Part shown: positions 25,999 to 36,056 of the stretch, piece after piece
How positions within the stretch are numbered: position 1 is the first letter of the stretch
Layout of the letters: each line of letters opens with the position of its first letter
NCBI GenBank assembly: GCA_963848195.1
Contig: CAWKCY010000014.1
Span: 62,001-126,000 of the forward strand
Direction: 5' to 3'
Source: CAVQBP01 sp963848195
Lineage (GTDB): Bacteria > Bacteroidota > Ignavibacteria > Ignavibacteriales > Ignavibacteriaceae
DNA length: 64,000 nucleotides
The notes under the pieces: generated by a model
Told to the model about the DNA's origin: nothing
The model's input: only the letters and a program-made list of their open reading frames with translations
Database searches by the model: none
Position numbers and translations under genes: made by a program

Positions 25999-27168
25999 AT
26001 GGAACCGGTTACTTATTCAATAAAAGGCGGAGATAAAAATTCAGAAGAATATTATAGAGAAATTCGTGCTTTTACGTTTGAAGTATTGTCACATGCCGAT
26101 AATTCATTAAAACCTATTGCCTTAGATTTTATAAGCTACATAAAAACTTATAAACTTGAGGAGGTTAGGAAAATAGAAGAATATATACTTGAACTCCTCA
26201 GTTTCGGAATTCTTTGGCGAACATATGCTGATACAGCAATTAAAGTTAAATATGCACCTTTCATTACACTTGCACGAATGTCGGAATGGCGTAAGAAGCA
26301 TCAGAAAATAAAACCTTTAATAGATTTGATAAGAGGAATCTTTCTAACCTCTTTCCTTCTTCCGAAGGTTACTGAAAAACAGCTTCCCGGAATTCCAAAA
26401 TTGGAACATATTGATCACGTATGTAAATGGTTTGAAGCCACGGGGGAGTTCAGAGAACAGGCTTTACGTTTTGTGCGATGGCGAGCCTTCTGGGGATATC
26501 AAAATCCGGAAGATTTATATAAGACCTTTTATACAATTGAAGATTTTACAGATTGGTTTGAAAATCGTTCAATTGAAGTTCTCGGAAAATATACTGAAAA
26601 TGTCGATAATTTTTTAGACCGCGCAGAAAAACATTACCGCTGGCGTGAAGATCGTGTTTCATGTACCCGCTCACGGCTCGAATATCATCTTAACATGGTT
26701 GGTGCGGAGCTTATGAATCGTGCATTTAGTGATGAATATAATAAAACGAAAGCTAAAGTAGTTCTGGTACCAGGCTGTATGCGCGGACGTTTGCCTGAAA
26801 AATGTGAAGCAAAAAAAGTTAAAGAAGGATTATTATGCCAGGGATGTTTAGCCGGCTGCCATGTAAACCGGCTGCTTGAAATGGGCAAAAAACATGATTT
26901 CAATGTTTACATTATTCCGCATGCTTCGGATCTATCTCTATGGGGACCAGCTCCCGGCAGGTCTGTGAGAGGAGTTATTGCTTCCGCCTGCGTTACTACA
27001 CTGGTTGAAGGAGGCTGGGAATTAAAGCGATATGATGTCCCTGCCCAGTGCGTTCTGCTTGACTGCTCGGGCTGTAAAAAGCACTGGCATCCGGACGGTA
27101 TTGCAACAGAGCTGAATGTTCGTGAGCTTAAAAGGATTCTTTCTAATAGAAAGAAAAAGATGAGCTAG
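25999..27168 (+). CDS. DUF116 domain protein with conserved cysteines
   Basis: A 389-aa soluble protein. The N-terminal 230 residues are helical and basic; the C-terminal part matches DUF116: VLVPGCMRGRLPEKCEAKKVKEG, then CQGCLAGCHVNRLLEMG, SACVTTLVEGGWEL and QCVLLDCSGCKKHW. The cysteines suggest metal or Fe-S binding. DUF116 proteins in archaea and deltaproteobacteria often accompany lipoate or formyl-transfer genes; no such gene adjoins here. The reaction is unknown. Three palindromes lie upstream. Confidence 0.82.
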   Translation: MEPVTYSIKGGDKNSEEYYREIRAFTFEVLSHADNSLKPIALDFISYIKTYKLEEVRKIEEYILELLSFGILWRTYADTAIKVKYAPFITLARMSEWRKKHQKIKPLIDLIRGIFLTSFLLPKVTEKQLPGIPKLEHIDHVCKWFEATGEFREQALRFVRWRAFWGYQNPEDLYKTFYTIEDFTDWFENRSIEVLGKYTENVDNFLDRAEKHYRWREDRVSCTRSRLEYHLNMVGAELMNRAFSDEYNKTKAKVVLVPGCMRGRLPEKCEAKKVKEGLLCQGCLAGCHVNRLLEMGKKHDFNVYIIPHASDLSLWGPAPGRSVRGVIASACVTTLVEGGWELKRYDVPAQCVLLDCSGCKKHWHPDGIATELNVRELKRILSNRKKKMS

Positions 27169-27181
27169 GTATCGGAAAGTC

Positions 27182-27215
27182 AAACCTCAAAGGTTTTTAA
27201 AACCCTGGAGGTTTT
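27182..27215. terminator. Hairpin after DUF116 gene
   Basis: aaacctc and gaggttt pair around a smaller ggttttt-aaaacc hairpin, then tttt follows. Likely a terminator for the DUF116 gene; a dispersed repeat origin is also possible. Confidence 0.55.
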
Positions 27216-27315
27216 CTATTTAAACATTATAATAAAACCCCCGATTCTTATCAAATAAATCCTTATTTTTAAATATTAGATTAAACATATTAAACAATTT
27301 TACTGAGAAAAATTA

Positions 27316-29586
27316 ATGAAAACTCATATTGAAGAAGCACTTGATTATCATAGTCAGGGGCGAAAGGGAAAAATTGAAGTAGTAGCAACTAAACCATGTT
27401 TAACTTCACGGGATTTGTCCCTTGCATATACTCCCGGTGTAGCAGAACCATGCAGGGCTATCGCAAAAAATGAAGATGATGTTTATAAATATACAGCCAA
27501 GGGGAACCTAGTTGCAGTAATATCAAACGGAACGGCAGTGTTAGGACTTGGAGATATCGGACCATCAGCGGGTAAACCGGTAATGGAAGGGAAAGGAGTT
27601 TTATTTAAAAGATTTGCAGACATTGATGTCTTTGACATTGAATTAAAAAGTAAAGACCCAAAGGAAATTATCAGAGCAGTCGAGCTCCTAGAGCCTACTT
27701 TCGGCGGAATAAACCTTGAGGATATAAAAGCTCCCGAATGCTTTGAGATTGAAGAAACATTAAAAGCATCAATGAATATTCCGGTCTTCCATGATGATCA
27801 GCATGGAACGGCTATTATATCTTGTGCTGCATTAATTAATGCAGCTGAAATAGCTAATAAAAAATTATCAGACCTGAAGATTGTGGTGAATGGAGCAGGG
27901 GCTGCAGCTATTTCATGCTGCAAGTTATATGTAAGTGCAGGTGCAAAAAGAGAAAATATCTTAATGTATGATTCCAAAGGCTGCATTCATAAAGGAAGAA
28001 AAGATCTAAACAAATATAAAGTCGAATTTGCTTCTGATAAAGACCACGGCTCACTCGAGGATGGGATGAAGGGTGCTGATGTGTTTGTAGGACTTTCCAT
28101 CGGCGGTGTTGTTACTAAAGAGATGGTTAAAGGTATGGGTGCTAATCCCATTGTATTTGCTATGGCTAATCCCGATCCTGAAATAACATATGATGATGCG
28201 GTATCTGTTAGGGATGATTTAATTATGGCTACAGGCAGAAGTGATTTTCCAAACCAGGTAAATAATGTTTTGGGTTTCCCGTTTATTTTCAGAGGTGCTC
28301 TTGATGTAAGAGCGACAGCGATTAACGAAGAAATGAAGATGGCTGCAGTCCAGGCATTGGCCGGATTAGCAAAGAAAAAAGTCCCTGAGATGGTTATTAA
28401 TGCTTATGGGGGAGAAGATTTCTCTTTCGGGAAAGAGTATATAATCCCCAAACCATTTGATCCACGGGTACTGTGGCATGTTGCTCCTGCTGTTGCGAAA
28501 GCTGCTATTAGATCAGGGGTTGCCAGAATAAAAATCGAGGATTGGACAGCTTATGAAGAAGAGCTGAAAGAAAGGTTAGGGCTGTCTAAAGAAATTATCA
28601 GGGTAATGATACATAAAGCTCAAAAGAATCCTAAAACGGTTGTATATCCTGAAGGAGAAGAAGAGAAAATTATTAGGGCAGCTCATGTTTGTTATTCCGA
28701 GAATATTGCCAAACCTGTTTTATTAGGGAATGAATCAAAAATTAAGAAAATCATAGAAGAACTTGATTATAACCCGTCTGAATTTATTATTGAGGATCCG
28801 GAAACCAGTGAAAAATCATCAAAATATGCTGAAGAATATTATCAAAGACGACAAAGAAAAGGTGTTTCTTTGGTTAAAGCAAAACGTGTAATGAAATATC
28901 CCAATTATTTCGGCTCAATGATGGTTAAATTCGGAGATGCCGATACTTTAATTAGCGGTTTAACAACAGATTATCCAACTACAATTAGGCCTGCTTTACA
29001 ATGTATCGGAGTTAGAGATGGATTAAATATAGTTTCAGGCCTTTACATCGTTGCTGCAAAGAAGAAGGTATATTTCTTCGCAGACACAACTGTAAATGTA
29101 AATCCGAATTCCGAACAGCTTGCTGAAATCGCTATATCTGCTGCCGATACAGTTCAGGAATTTGATATAATTCCGAAAGTTGCGATGCTTTCTTTCAGTA
29201 ATTTTGGAAGTTCACCTTATCCTGAAACAATTAAAGTAAAAAATGCAGTTGAAATTGTTAAGTTAAAAAGACCCGATATTATTGTGGATGGAGAAATGCA
29301 GGCTGATACTGCTGTTGTACCGGAAATAATTGAAAGTGATTATCAGTTCAGCAGTATAAAAGGGGGAGCAAATATTTTAGTATTTCCTGATCTTAATTCC
29401 GGTAATATTGCTTACAAATTAATGGCAAGGATAGGACAGGCAACCGTTATTGGTCCGATTCTTATGGGAATGAGAAAACCAATTCATGTTCTGCAGAGAG
29501 GTGCAACTGTTGATGAAATTATTAACATGACTGCCATCGCAGTAGTAGAGGCAGCACCTAAAAAGAAAGTATTAAAAGAAGCCTGA
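27316..29586 (+). CDS. maeB: Malic enzyme fused to phosphotransacetylase-like domain
   Basis: A 756-aa MaeB. The malic enzyme part (residues about 1-420) has LAYTPGVAEPCRAIA with the catalytic Tyr, NLEDIKAPECFEIEE for metal binding and IVVNGAGAAAISCCKLY for NAD(P). The C-terminal 330 residues match phosphate acetyltransferase (VYPEGEEEKIIRAA, then DADTLISGLTTDYP), which in MaeB acts as an acetyl-CoA-sensing regulatory domain rather than an enzyme. It decarboxylates malate to pyruvate with NAD(P)H formation. It is a single gene, followed by a REP-like repeat. Length is full for the fused form. Confidence 0.95.
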   Translation: MKTHIEEALDYHSQGRKGKIEVVATKPCLTSRDLSLAYTPGVAEPCRAIAKNEDDVYKYTAKGNLVAVISNGTAVLGLGDIGPSAGKPVMEGKGVLFKRFADIDVFDIELKSKDPKEIIRAVELLEPTFGGINLEDIKAPECFEIEETLKASMNIPVFHDDQHGTAIISCAALINAAEIANKKLSDLKIVVNGAGAAAISCCKLYVSAGAKRENILMYDSKGCIHKGRKDLNKYKVEFASDKDHGSLEDGMKGADVFVGLSIGGVVTKEMVKGMGANPIVFAMANPDPEITYDDAVSVRDDLIMATGRSDFPNQVNNVLGFPFIFRGALDVRATAINEEMKMAAVQALAGLAKKKVPEMVINAYGGEDFSFGKEYIIPKPFDPRVLWHVAPAVAKAAIRSGVARIKIEDWTAYEEELKERLGLSKEIIRVMIHKAQKNPKTVVYPEGEEEKIIRAAHVCYSENIAKPVLLGNESKIKKIIEELDYNPSEFIIEDPETSEKSSKYAEEYYQRRQRKGVSLVKAKRVMKYPNYFGSMMVKFGDADTLISGLTTDYPTTIRPALQCIGVRDGLNIVSGLYIVAAKKKVYFFADTTVNVNPNSEQLAEIAISAADTVQEFDIIPKVAMLSFSNFGSSPYPETIKVKNAVEIVKLKRPDIIVDGEMQADTAVVPEIIESDYQFSSIKGGANILVFPDLNSGNIAYKLMARIGQATVIGPILMGMRKPIHVLQRGATVDEIINMTAIAVVEAAPKKKVLKEA

Positions 29587-29671
29587 TTACATAATACAAA
29601 GGTTAATAACGGATTTTTAGAAGCTGCGTTGAAAATGATTGCTCGATAGGGGAGACATAAGAAATAAAGCA

Positions 29672-29757
29672 AATTAGGGCTTTAGCCAAAATAAATGAGG
29701 CTAAAGCCCTTCTTTCCTTACAACTTAACCCACGAGCTAAAGCTCGTGGCAATTCAT
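29672..29757 (-). repeat. REP-like palindrome chain, inverted copy
   Basis: Written on the minus strand this reads tgaattgccacgagctt then a 2nd unit ggctttagcctc and a 3rd ggctaaagccc, matching 12065-12140. The cacgagct-aagctcgtg hairpin is perfect here. It sits between the maeB and GH31 genes and may also terminate transcription. Confidence 0.75.
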
Positions 29758-29880
29758 AAGTGTTTTTACACAGTCTTTTTAAGTCCGGTGAATATTTCAA
29801 CTTCTTTTTAGCAAATCATTTCTCATTTTCTTAGTTTTAAATTATATTTTTATTTAATTCTTATAATTCTGGTAACAAAA

Positions 29881-32346
29881 ATGAAAAAGAATTTATTAAT
29901 CATAATCTTACTTTTAATTATGTATAGCAGAGCCAGTGCAGAATTTATATACGCAGGAGATATTACAAAATATCAGAAATTTAATGATAGGATTGAATTT
30001 GATTTGACTAATTGCAAATTCAATCTATATATAATCAATGATAATATTATACGATTCCGTTATACAAATAAAGATGAATTTTCCAAAGCCCCATCATATG
30101 CTGTAATCTATAATGGTGAGAACATCAATTATTCTTTTAATGAAAATGATAACTTTTATGAAATATCTACTTTACAATTAATAATAAGGATATCAAAATC
30201 CCCCTGCAGAGTCAGTATATATGATAGACAAATGAATCTAATAAATGGTGATGATAAAACTTTTGGGGTTAGTTTCGACTGTGATGAAGTAAGATGTTTT
30301 AAAAAATTGTATGATGATGAAAAATTTTATGGGCTTGGAGAAAAGACAGGACCATTGAATAGAACAGGTGAGCAGTATGTTATGTGGAATTCCGATAAAC
30401 CCCGATATACAAATGATACCGATCCTATTTATCAATCGATACCTTTTTTTATAGGAATAAGGGGTCTAGACTCATCTTCAGCCGTTAAAACAGCTTATGG
30501 TATTTTCTTTGATAACACCTATAAATCATATTTTAATATGGGAGCCAGCAATGACAGGTTTTACTGGTTTGGTGCAGAGAAAGGTGAAATGAATTATTAC
30601 TTTATATACGGACCTGAAATAAAAACAGTTATTTCGTCTTATACAAAATTAACAGGCAGAATGGAATTACCTCCCGAATGGGCTTTAGGTTATCAGCAAA
30701 GTAAATGGAGCTATTATCCCGAATCAACTGTAAGAACATTGGCAAATACTTTCCGCAATAAGGAAATTCCTTGCGATGTAATTTATCTTGATATTCATTA
30801 TATGAATGGATATAGGGTTTTTACCTGGAATAAGGATAGATTCCCTGAGCCGGAGAAAATGTTAAAAGATTTATCAAATCAAGGATTTAAGGTAATCTGC
30901 ATAGTAGATCCGGGAGTAAAAGCTGATACAACTAATTATCCACCTGCTAAGGAAGGATTGGAAAAAGATCTCTTCGCAAAATATCCTGACGGAGTAGTAT
31001 ACAAGGGAGAGGTGTGGCCATCATGGGCATATTTTCCAGACTTTACAAAGAAAGAAACAAGGGAATGGTGGGGAGAAAAAAATGCGGGATCTTATTAAAC
31101 AGGGTATAGCAGGGATATGGAATGATATGAATGAACCTGCTGCATGGGGACAGGCTATTCCGGATATTGTACAGTTTAATGATCAGGGATATGGTGCAAA
31201 TATGAAAAAGATTCATAATGTTTTTGCTCTGGAGATGGCCAGGGGAACATTTGATGGAATAAAAAAGGAATTTCCAGATAAACGTCCTTTTATTTTAACC
31301 CGTGCAGGATTTGCAGGTATTCAAAGATATTCTGCTGTATGGACAGGGCGATAATATGGCTACGGAAGAACACCTTAAATTAGCTTGTGTAATGCCGCAG
31401 GGAATGGGCATAAGCGGTATAACATTCTGCGGAACTGATGTCGGAGGATTTTTTGGTTCTCCAACTCCTGAATCTCTATACCCGCTGGATGCAGCTTGGT
31501 GCTTTTACTCCTTTCTTCAGAGGGCATTCGATAATTGACCAGAGAGCTAAAGAACCATGGGCATTCGGTGACCAGGTTGAAGCATGGGTAAAAAATATTA
31601 TTACACTACGATATGAATTACTCCCGTTTTTTTATACAGAATTTTATAATGCTTCCAAATCAGGTTTGCCTATTATGCGTCCTATGTTTCTTGATTTTCC
31701 TAATGATGATGAATGTTATTCCAATGATGCTCAGTATCAATTTATGGTTGGAGATAATCTGTTAGTTGCTCCGGTTGTATCTGAAAATGAAAATTTTAAG
31801 AAGTTATATTTACCGGAAGGCAAATGGCTGAACTGGTGGGATTCAAAAGTCTATGAAGGAAATCAATGGATTATTGTTGAAGCACCTATGGATGAAATTC
31901 CACTGTTTATCCGGGAAGGCGGAATTATACCCATGCAGGCTAAACAGAACTTTGTAGGTGAGAAAAATATTTCTCAAATACGGTTTAAGATTTTCCCTAA
32001 TGCAGTTTCTGAATATAATTTATATCAGGATGACGGCTCAACCACAAATTATAAGAAAGGGGTATATTCATTAACAAATATTAAGGTAAATAATTCTTCT
32101 GATAATATTGAAATTAGCCTTAATGGCGATGTTAGTAAATATGATTTGAAGTTAAAAAATTATCTCTTCGATATTTATAATGTTGATGAAGTAAAATTTG
32201 TTGAATCAAACGGTGTTAGGCTTTCACAGTTAAATGATTCAAAGGGAATTCAAGATTCAAATGATGGTTTCTATTTTGATAAAAAGGAGAATAGGTTAAA
32301 AGTGAAGTTAAGTTACGCAAAGAATATTAAATTAGTTATACATTAA
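29881..32346 (+). pseudogene. GH31 alpha-glucosidase-like gene, broken by three +1 shifts
   Basis: An exported glycoside hydrolase family 31 protein of about 820 residues if the frame is restored. A signal peptide starts at 29881; the (beta/alpha)8 barrel has LPPEWALGYQQSKWSYYPE, DVIYLDIHYM, GIWNDMNEPA (nucleophile Asp) and the acid/base GDN segment. The frame changes three times by a single extra base: in the A7 run at 31076-31082, in ggg near 31346-31348, and near 31473. Each restores the conserved protein if one base is removed: WWGEK-MRDLI, SAVWTG-DNMATEE and FGSPTPE-LYTRWMQL. The flanking reading frames are otherwise intact. It could be a decaying gene or a run of assembly errors. If intact it would cleave alpha-linked glucosides or xylosides in the periplasm. 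Confidence 0.87.
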
Positions 32347-32428
32347 AGCTGAAGTGAAGTCAGGGGGAACATCTTTGTTGAGAAATACAAATTACAAATA
32401 AATTACATGAGGTGGAATCTCGAAATTT

Positions 32429-32926
32429 TTATTTTGAATGTTTCTTAGGATATTCAAAAAAGTTTAATTCACAATTTGTATTGCTTAACTCATCCCAATT
32501 TTCAATTTTACATAATAGTGATACTATTCCGCAGGTAGGAATATCATAAACAGCCCCTTTTGTCAAGAAATTTGCTAATTCTGTTAAACCCGGATTATGA
32601 GAAAAAACCATTACAGAATCTTTTCCGCCATCAAATTTATGGATAACGTCCAGGAGTTCTTTTCTACCTGCTTCATATAAATTTGAATCGATGGAAAGAT
32701 CTTTTTCCGGAATGTTCATTTCTTTACAGAATATTTTTGCTGTACTTAATGCTCTTTCCGCCGGACTGCTTACTATCAGAGCAGGTTTTATTTCTTTCCG
32801 GTTCATAAGCTGTCCTATTAAGGGAGCATCCTTTTCTCCTCTTTTATTTAAAGGTCTCTCAATATCTTTCAAATTATTATTTTCCCAGCTTGATTTTGCA
32901 TGCCGGACTAAGTAAAGTTTTTTCAT
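32429..32926 (-). CDS. SixA-like phosphohistidine phosphatase
   Basis: A 165-aa histidine phosphatase. LYLVRHAKSSWEN at residues 4-16 contains the catalytic RH, SPAERALSTAKIF the second Arg, and VFSHNPGLTELANFL the second His. The small size and RHAKSSW motif match SixA, which dephosphorylates histidine phosphotransfer domains in the cytoplasm. Other substrates are possible in this lineage. It is a single gene facing the broken GH31. Confidence 0.88.
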   Translation of the reverse strand: MKKLYLVRHAKSSWENNNLKDIERPLNKRGEKDAPLIGQLMNRKEIKPALIVSSPAERALSTAKIFCKEMNIPEKDLSIDSNLYEAGRKELLDVIHKFDGGKDSVMVFSHNPGLTELANFLTKGAVYDIPTCGIVSLLCKIENWDELSNTNCELNFFEYPKKHSK

Positions 32927-33299
32927 TCTTCAAACTAAGTATTTTAATGAAATATAATAAATGCTTAAGTAAAAAAAAACAAGAACTAACAATTTCTGCT
33001 TCAACAATATTTAATATGGACTTAACATAGAGAATATCGAGAGTATTATCAGTACAAAAAATAGGAGTATTATATTTTCAATAGGGTTTTAATACGGATT
33101 CAAAACGGTTTCAATACGGATTCAAAACGGTTTCAAAACGGTTTCTTAACGGTTTCAGAGTAGTGGTACCTTGAATTTCTATACTTTATTGAACGCCTTT
33201 TCCCTTTATATCATAGGGGCATAACTCTGATATAAATTATGGGAATTTTAGATTTATTCGTATTTTTCTTAAATTCACTCCTTACAAATTGAGAAAATC
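32927..33299. other. 373-bp non-coding gap with an 11-bp array
   Basis: No gene seen. It holds the array at 33080-33156 and AT-rich sequence that probably contains the promoter of the lipoprotein/TonB receptor pair. Confidence 0.55.
33080..33156 (+). repeat. Seven-unit 11-bp tandem array
   Basis: The units are aatagggtttt, aatacggattc, aaaacggtttc, aatacggattc, aaaacggtttc, aaaacggtttc and ttaacggtttc, contiguous with an 11-bp period. The unit has the shape (a/t)(a/t)(a/t)acgg(a/t)ttc. It lies 144 bases upstream of the lipoprotein start. Confidence 0.85.
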
Positions 33300-33809
33300 T
33301 TGCTGAGAAAAATTTCTTTTACGTTATCGATAATACTTATATTATATAATTACGGCTGCAATAAAGGTTTAAGTCCTGTCTCTGCAGAACAAAAAGCGGG
33401 ATTCAGCGGTACAATCACTTTTGTTGGAAATTGGCCTGAAGGGGTTACTAGGACTCATCTTGTTGTATTTCAGCATGAATTAAAATCTTCCATTGACTTT
33501 AATGTTATTAATTTAAAATATATAAGCCTTGAAATACCTTATGGTGTAAAAACATATAATTTCAATTCAACCGATTCTTCATATATTCCAATCACTGCGG
33601 GTACATTTGAGTATGTTGCTGTTGTTCAATCTAAAGCAGCTGATTTGTCTTTAAATCGAGCAGATTGGTTTGTATCAGGAGTTTATTATTCGGGTAGTGA
33701 TGCCTCCAAGCCTGGCATTCTGGATATTCCAGAAAATACTCTCGTCAAGAATATTAACATTGTTTGTGATTTTAATAATCTACCTCCACAACCTCCCGGC
33801 GGAAATTGA
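33300..33809 (+). CDS. Hypothetical lipoprotein before TonB receptor
   Basis: A 169-aa protein beginning with TTG (no ATG fits). The N-terminus SFTLSIILILYNYGC has a hydrophobic core and a Cys at residue 20, suggesting a lipoprotein although the lipobox is imperfect. The rest is predicted beta-rich, with GFSGTITFVGNWPEG, as in small Ig-like or carboxypeptidase-regulatory folds. It overlaps the start of the TonB receptor by one base (TGATG), so the two are likely translationally coupled and may work together at the outer membrane. I do not recognise the family. Confidence 0.72.
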   Translation: MLRKISFTLSIILILYNYGCNKGLSPVSAEQKAGFSGTITFVGNWPEGVTRTHLVVFQHELKSSIDFNVINLKYISLEIPYGVKTYNFNSTDSSYIPITAGTFEYVAVVQSKAADLSLNRADWFVSGVYYSGSDASKPGILDIPENTLVKNINIVCDFNNLPPQPPGGN

Positions 33810-36037
33810 TGAAGTTATTTAATCTAAATATTAATCAGCATGTACCGGTAACCTTCAAGGTAACCGGCATATTTAGCTCCTTACTTTTTATAATTCTTCT
33901 TTCACTTGGCCCGGTAGAGATATTTTCTCAAACATATAATATTACAGGTACCGTTTCGGATACATCGGGGAATCCTTTAATTGGAGTCAATGTGATTTTA
34001 ATTGGTGAAGATGTTGGTGCAGCTTCTGATAATGGGGGAAAATACATTATTCATAATATCAATCCAGGAAACTATCAAATAGAATTTTCAAGTATCGGCT
34101 ATCAGCCCTATATGATGAGTATCCATATTGAAAATCAATCTATTATTATCAATGCTGTTCTCCATGAAAAACCTGTTGAAACGAGCCAGGTAATAGTAAC
34201 TGCGGGCAAACATGAACAAAACATATCCGAGCTTCCTGTAAGTGCAGAAGTAATTCCTTCCAAAGAATTAGCTGAAAGAAATATTTCCAATTTAAAGTAT
34301 GCTTTAGAATATGCTCCAGGCGTAAACATGGTTGAAGATCAGGTAAGTATCAGGGGTTCAAGCGGCTACAGCAGGGGAGCAGGAACCAGAGTTCTGCTTG
34401 CCATGGATGGCATTCCGTTTTATACCGGTGATACGGGAGAAATCATATGGGAAATTATCCCAGTAACTGAAGTTGAACGGGTCGAAATAATTAAAGGAGC
34501 TGCAAGTTCTCTATACGGTTCTTCAGCCATAGGTGGTGTAATTAATATCATTACAAAAGATATAACACAAAAACCATTCACCTATTTTAAAAGTTATATC
34601 GGCAGTTATGATAGACCTTCATATGCAGAATGGGATTGGTCGGATGAATACAGGCCCTTTAACGGTCTTACTTTTTCTCATTCAAATTCATTTGGAAATT
34701 TCGGGTTCACCATTGCATTAACCCGTATTGAAGATTCCGGATATAAGCAGAGTGGTTTCTTTAAAAGATATGTCGGTTACTTCAAAGGAAAATATAAATT
34801 TTCTCCTCTTTCCGAATTAAGTTTTTTTGCGAACACCATCAATCAGCGAAGCGGTAACTTTATCTATTGGAAAGACATTAATCACCCCTTTGTTCCTCCG
34901 GATGCTGATCAAGGGGAAAGAACTAAGTCAAACCGTTATATGTACGGGTTAATCTATAAACAGGTTTTTTCTGATTACTTCTCTGTGAATGTGCGTTCAT
35001 CCTTTTATAATACAAATTGGAGCGATCAAACATCTTCTCATAATGCTTCTACTACAAATTTATACCGAACTGAAATTCAGACTAATAATAAAATATCTGA
35101 AAATTTTATCTTAACCTCCGGGATAGAAGGGACGTCATCAAATATTAATTCCAATATTTTCGGAAAACCGTCTGCAAAAGGATTTGGCGCCTATTCTCAG
35201 GCCGATATAAAATTCTCATTCCCTTTATCTTTATCTGGCGGTCTTAGATATGATATAAACAAAATAAAAACACTTGAAACGTTTGATGCTGTTTCTCCTA
35301 AATTCGGGTTAAATTATAAGTTCTCAGATAAATTAATTCTCCGTTCTTCCCTAGGAACAGGATTTAGAGCACCATCTTTGGCTGAAGCTTTCACTTCGAC
35401 TACTGCCAGCGGGATTATTGTAAGGCCTAATCCTAATATAAAACCTGAAAATAATTTTACTTTTGAATTCGGTTTTAATTACCAGCTTTTATCAAATCTA
35501 AATTTTGATGCTGCAGCTTTTAATAATGAATATTACGATTTTATTGAACCGGAACTTTTAGTTGATTCTCTTGGAATAAGCTTTGGGCGCTTTGATAATA
35601 TTTCCAGTGCAAGAATTCAAGGATTTGAATTTGATTCAAAATATGATATTCTACCGGGTAAATTGAACCTTTCTTTAAGTTATACTTATTTATGGGCTAG
35701 AGATCTCAAAACCGGGAAAGCCTTGAAATACCGTCCGAGACATATGCTGTATGCTAATATAGATTACAAAATATCAGCATTTGAATTCGGATCTGACTTC
35801 AGATACCTAAGCAGGGTTGAGGAAATTGATGATCTCTCAAGATTTATTATCGATGGCAATCAGAGAGCCGCTATTTATGTCCTTGATTTAAGAGCCGGAT
35901 ATAATTTTATGACTTTTAATCTTCCCGGAAGATTATTTATAAATGTAAATAATATTCTTAACTATTATTACATAGAATTGATTGGAAATATGGCGCCTAT
36001 ACGAAATGCATCACTAAGTTTGGAATTATTCTTTTAA
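33809..36037 (+). CDS. TonB-dependent outer-membrane receptor
   Basis: A 742-aa protein. After the signal peptide comes a carboxypeptidase-regulatory-like beta domain (YNITGTVSDTSGNPLIGVNVILIG, GKYIIHNINPGNYQIEFSSIGYQP), then the plug (ISNLKYALEYAPGVNM, DQVSIRGSSGYS, VERVEIIKGAASSLYGSSAIGGVINIITK) and a barrel ending in a C-terminal Phe. It imports a large nutrient such as a metal complex, cobamide or sugar; the plug resembles BtuB/FepA receptors. The start at 33809 (ATG) is preferred over TTG 33806. ExbB, ExbD and TonB lie at 53-55 kb. Confidence 0.92.
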   Translation: MKLFNLNINQHVPVTFKVTGIFSSLLFIILLSLGPVEIFSQTYNITGTVSDTSGNPLIGVNVILIGEDVGAASDNGGKYIIHNINPGNYQIEFSSIGYQPYMMSIHIENQSIIINAVLHEKPVETSQVIVTAGKHEQNISELPVSAEVIPSKELAERNISNLKYALEYAPGVNMVEDQVSIRGSSGYSRGAGTRVLLAMDGIPFYTGDTGEIIWEIIPVTEVERVEIIKGAASSLYGSSAIGGVINIITKDITQKPFTYFKSYIGSYDRPSYAEWDWSDEYRPFNGLTFSHSNSFGNFGFTIALTRIEDSGYKQSGFFKRYVGYFKGKYKFSPLSELSFFANTINQRSGNFIYWKDINHPFVPPDADQGERTKSNRYMYGLIYKQVFSDYFSVNVRSSFYNTNWSDQTSSHNASTTNLYRTEIQTNNKISENFILTSGIEGTSSNINSNIFGKPSAKGFGAYSQADIKFSFPLSLSGGLRYDINKIKTLETFDAVSPKFGLNYKFSDKLILRSSLGTGFRAPSLAEAFTSTTASGIIVRPNPNIKPENNFTFEFGFNYQLLSNLNFDAAAFNNEYYDFIEPELLVDSLGISFGRFDNISSARIQGFEFDSKYDILPGKLNLSLSYTYLWARDLKTGKALKYRPRHMLYANIDYKISAFEFGSDFRYLSRVEEIDDLSRFIIDGNQRAAIYVLDLRAGYNFMTFNLPGRLFINVNNILNYYYIELIGNMAPIRNASLSLELFF

Positions 36038-36056
36038 TTACAACAGACAAATATTT

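Noticed and set aside
27182..27215. Riboswitch upstream of maeB
   Set aside because: The structure is a simple nested hairpin directly after the DUF116 stop, about 100 bases from maeB, with no conserved aptamer features that I can recognise.
31076..31090. Transcriptional slippage rescuing the GH31 gene at the A7 run
   Set aside because: Slippage could rescue the first shift, but the second and third shifts lie in non-slippery sequence, so the gene would still be broken.
33080..33156. CRISPR array
   Set aside because: The unit is 11 bp with no spacers and no cas genes anywhere in the window.
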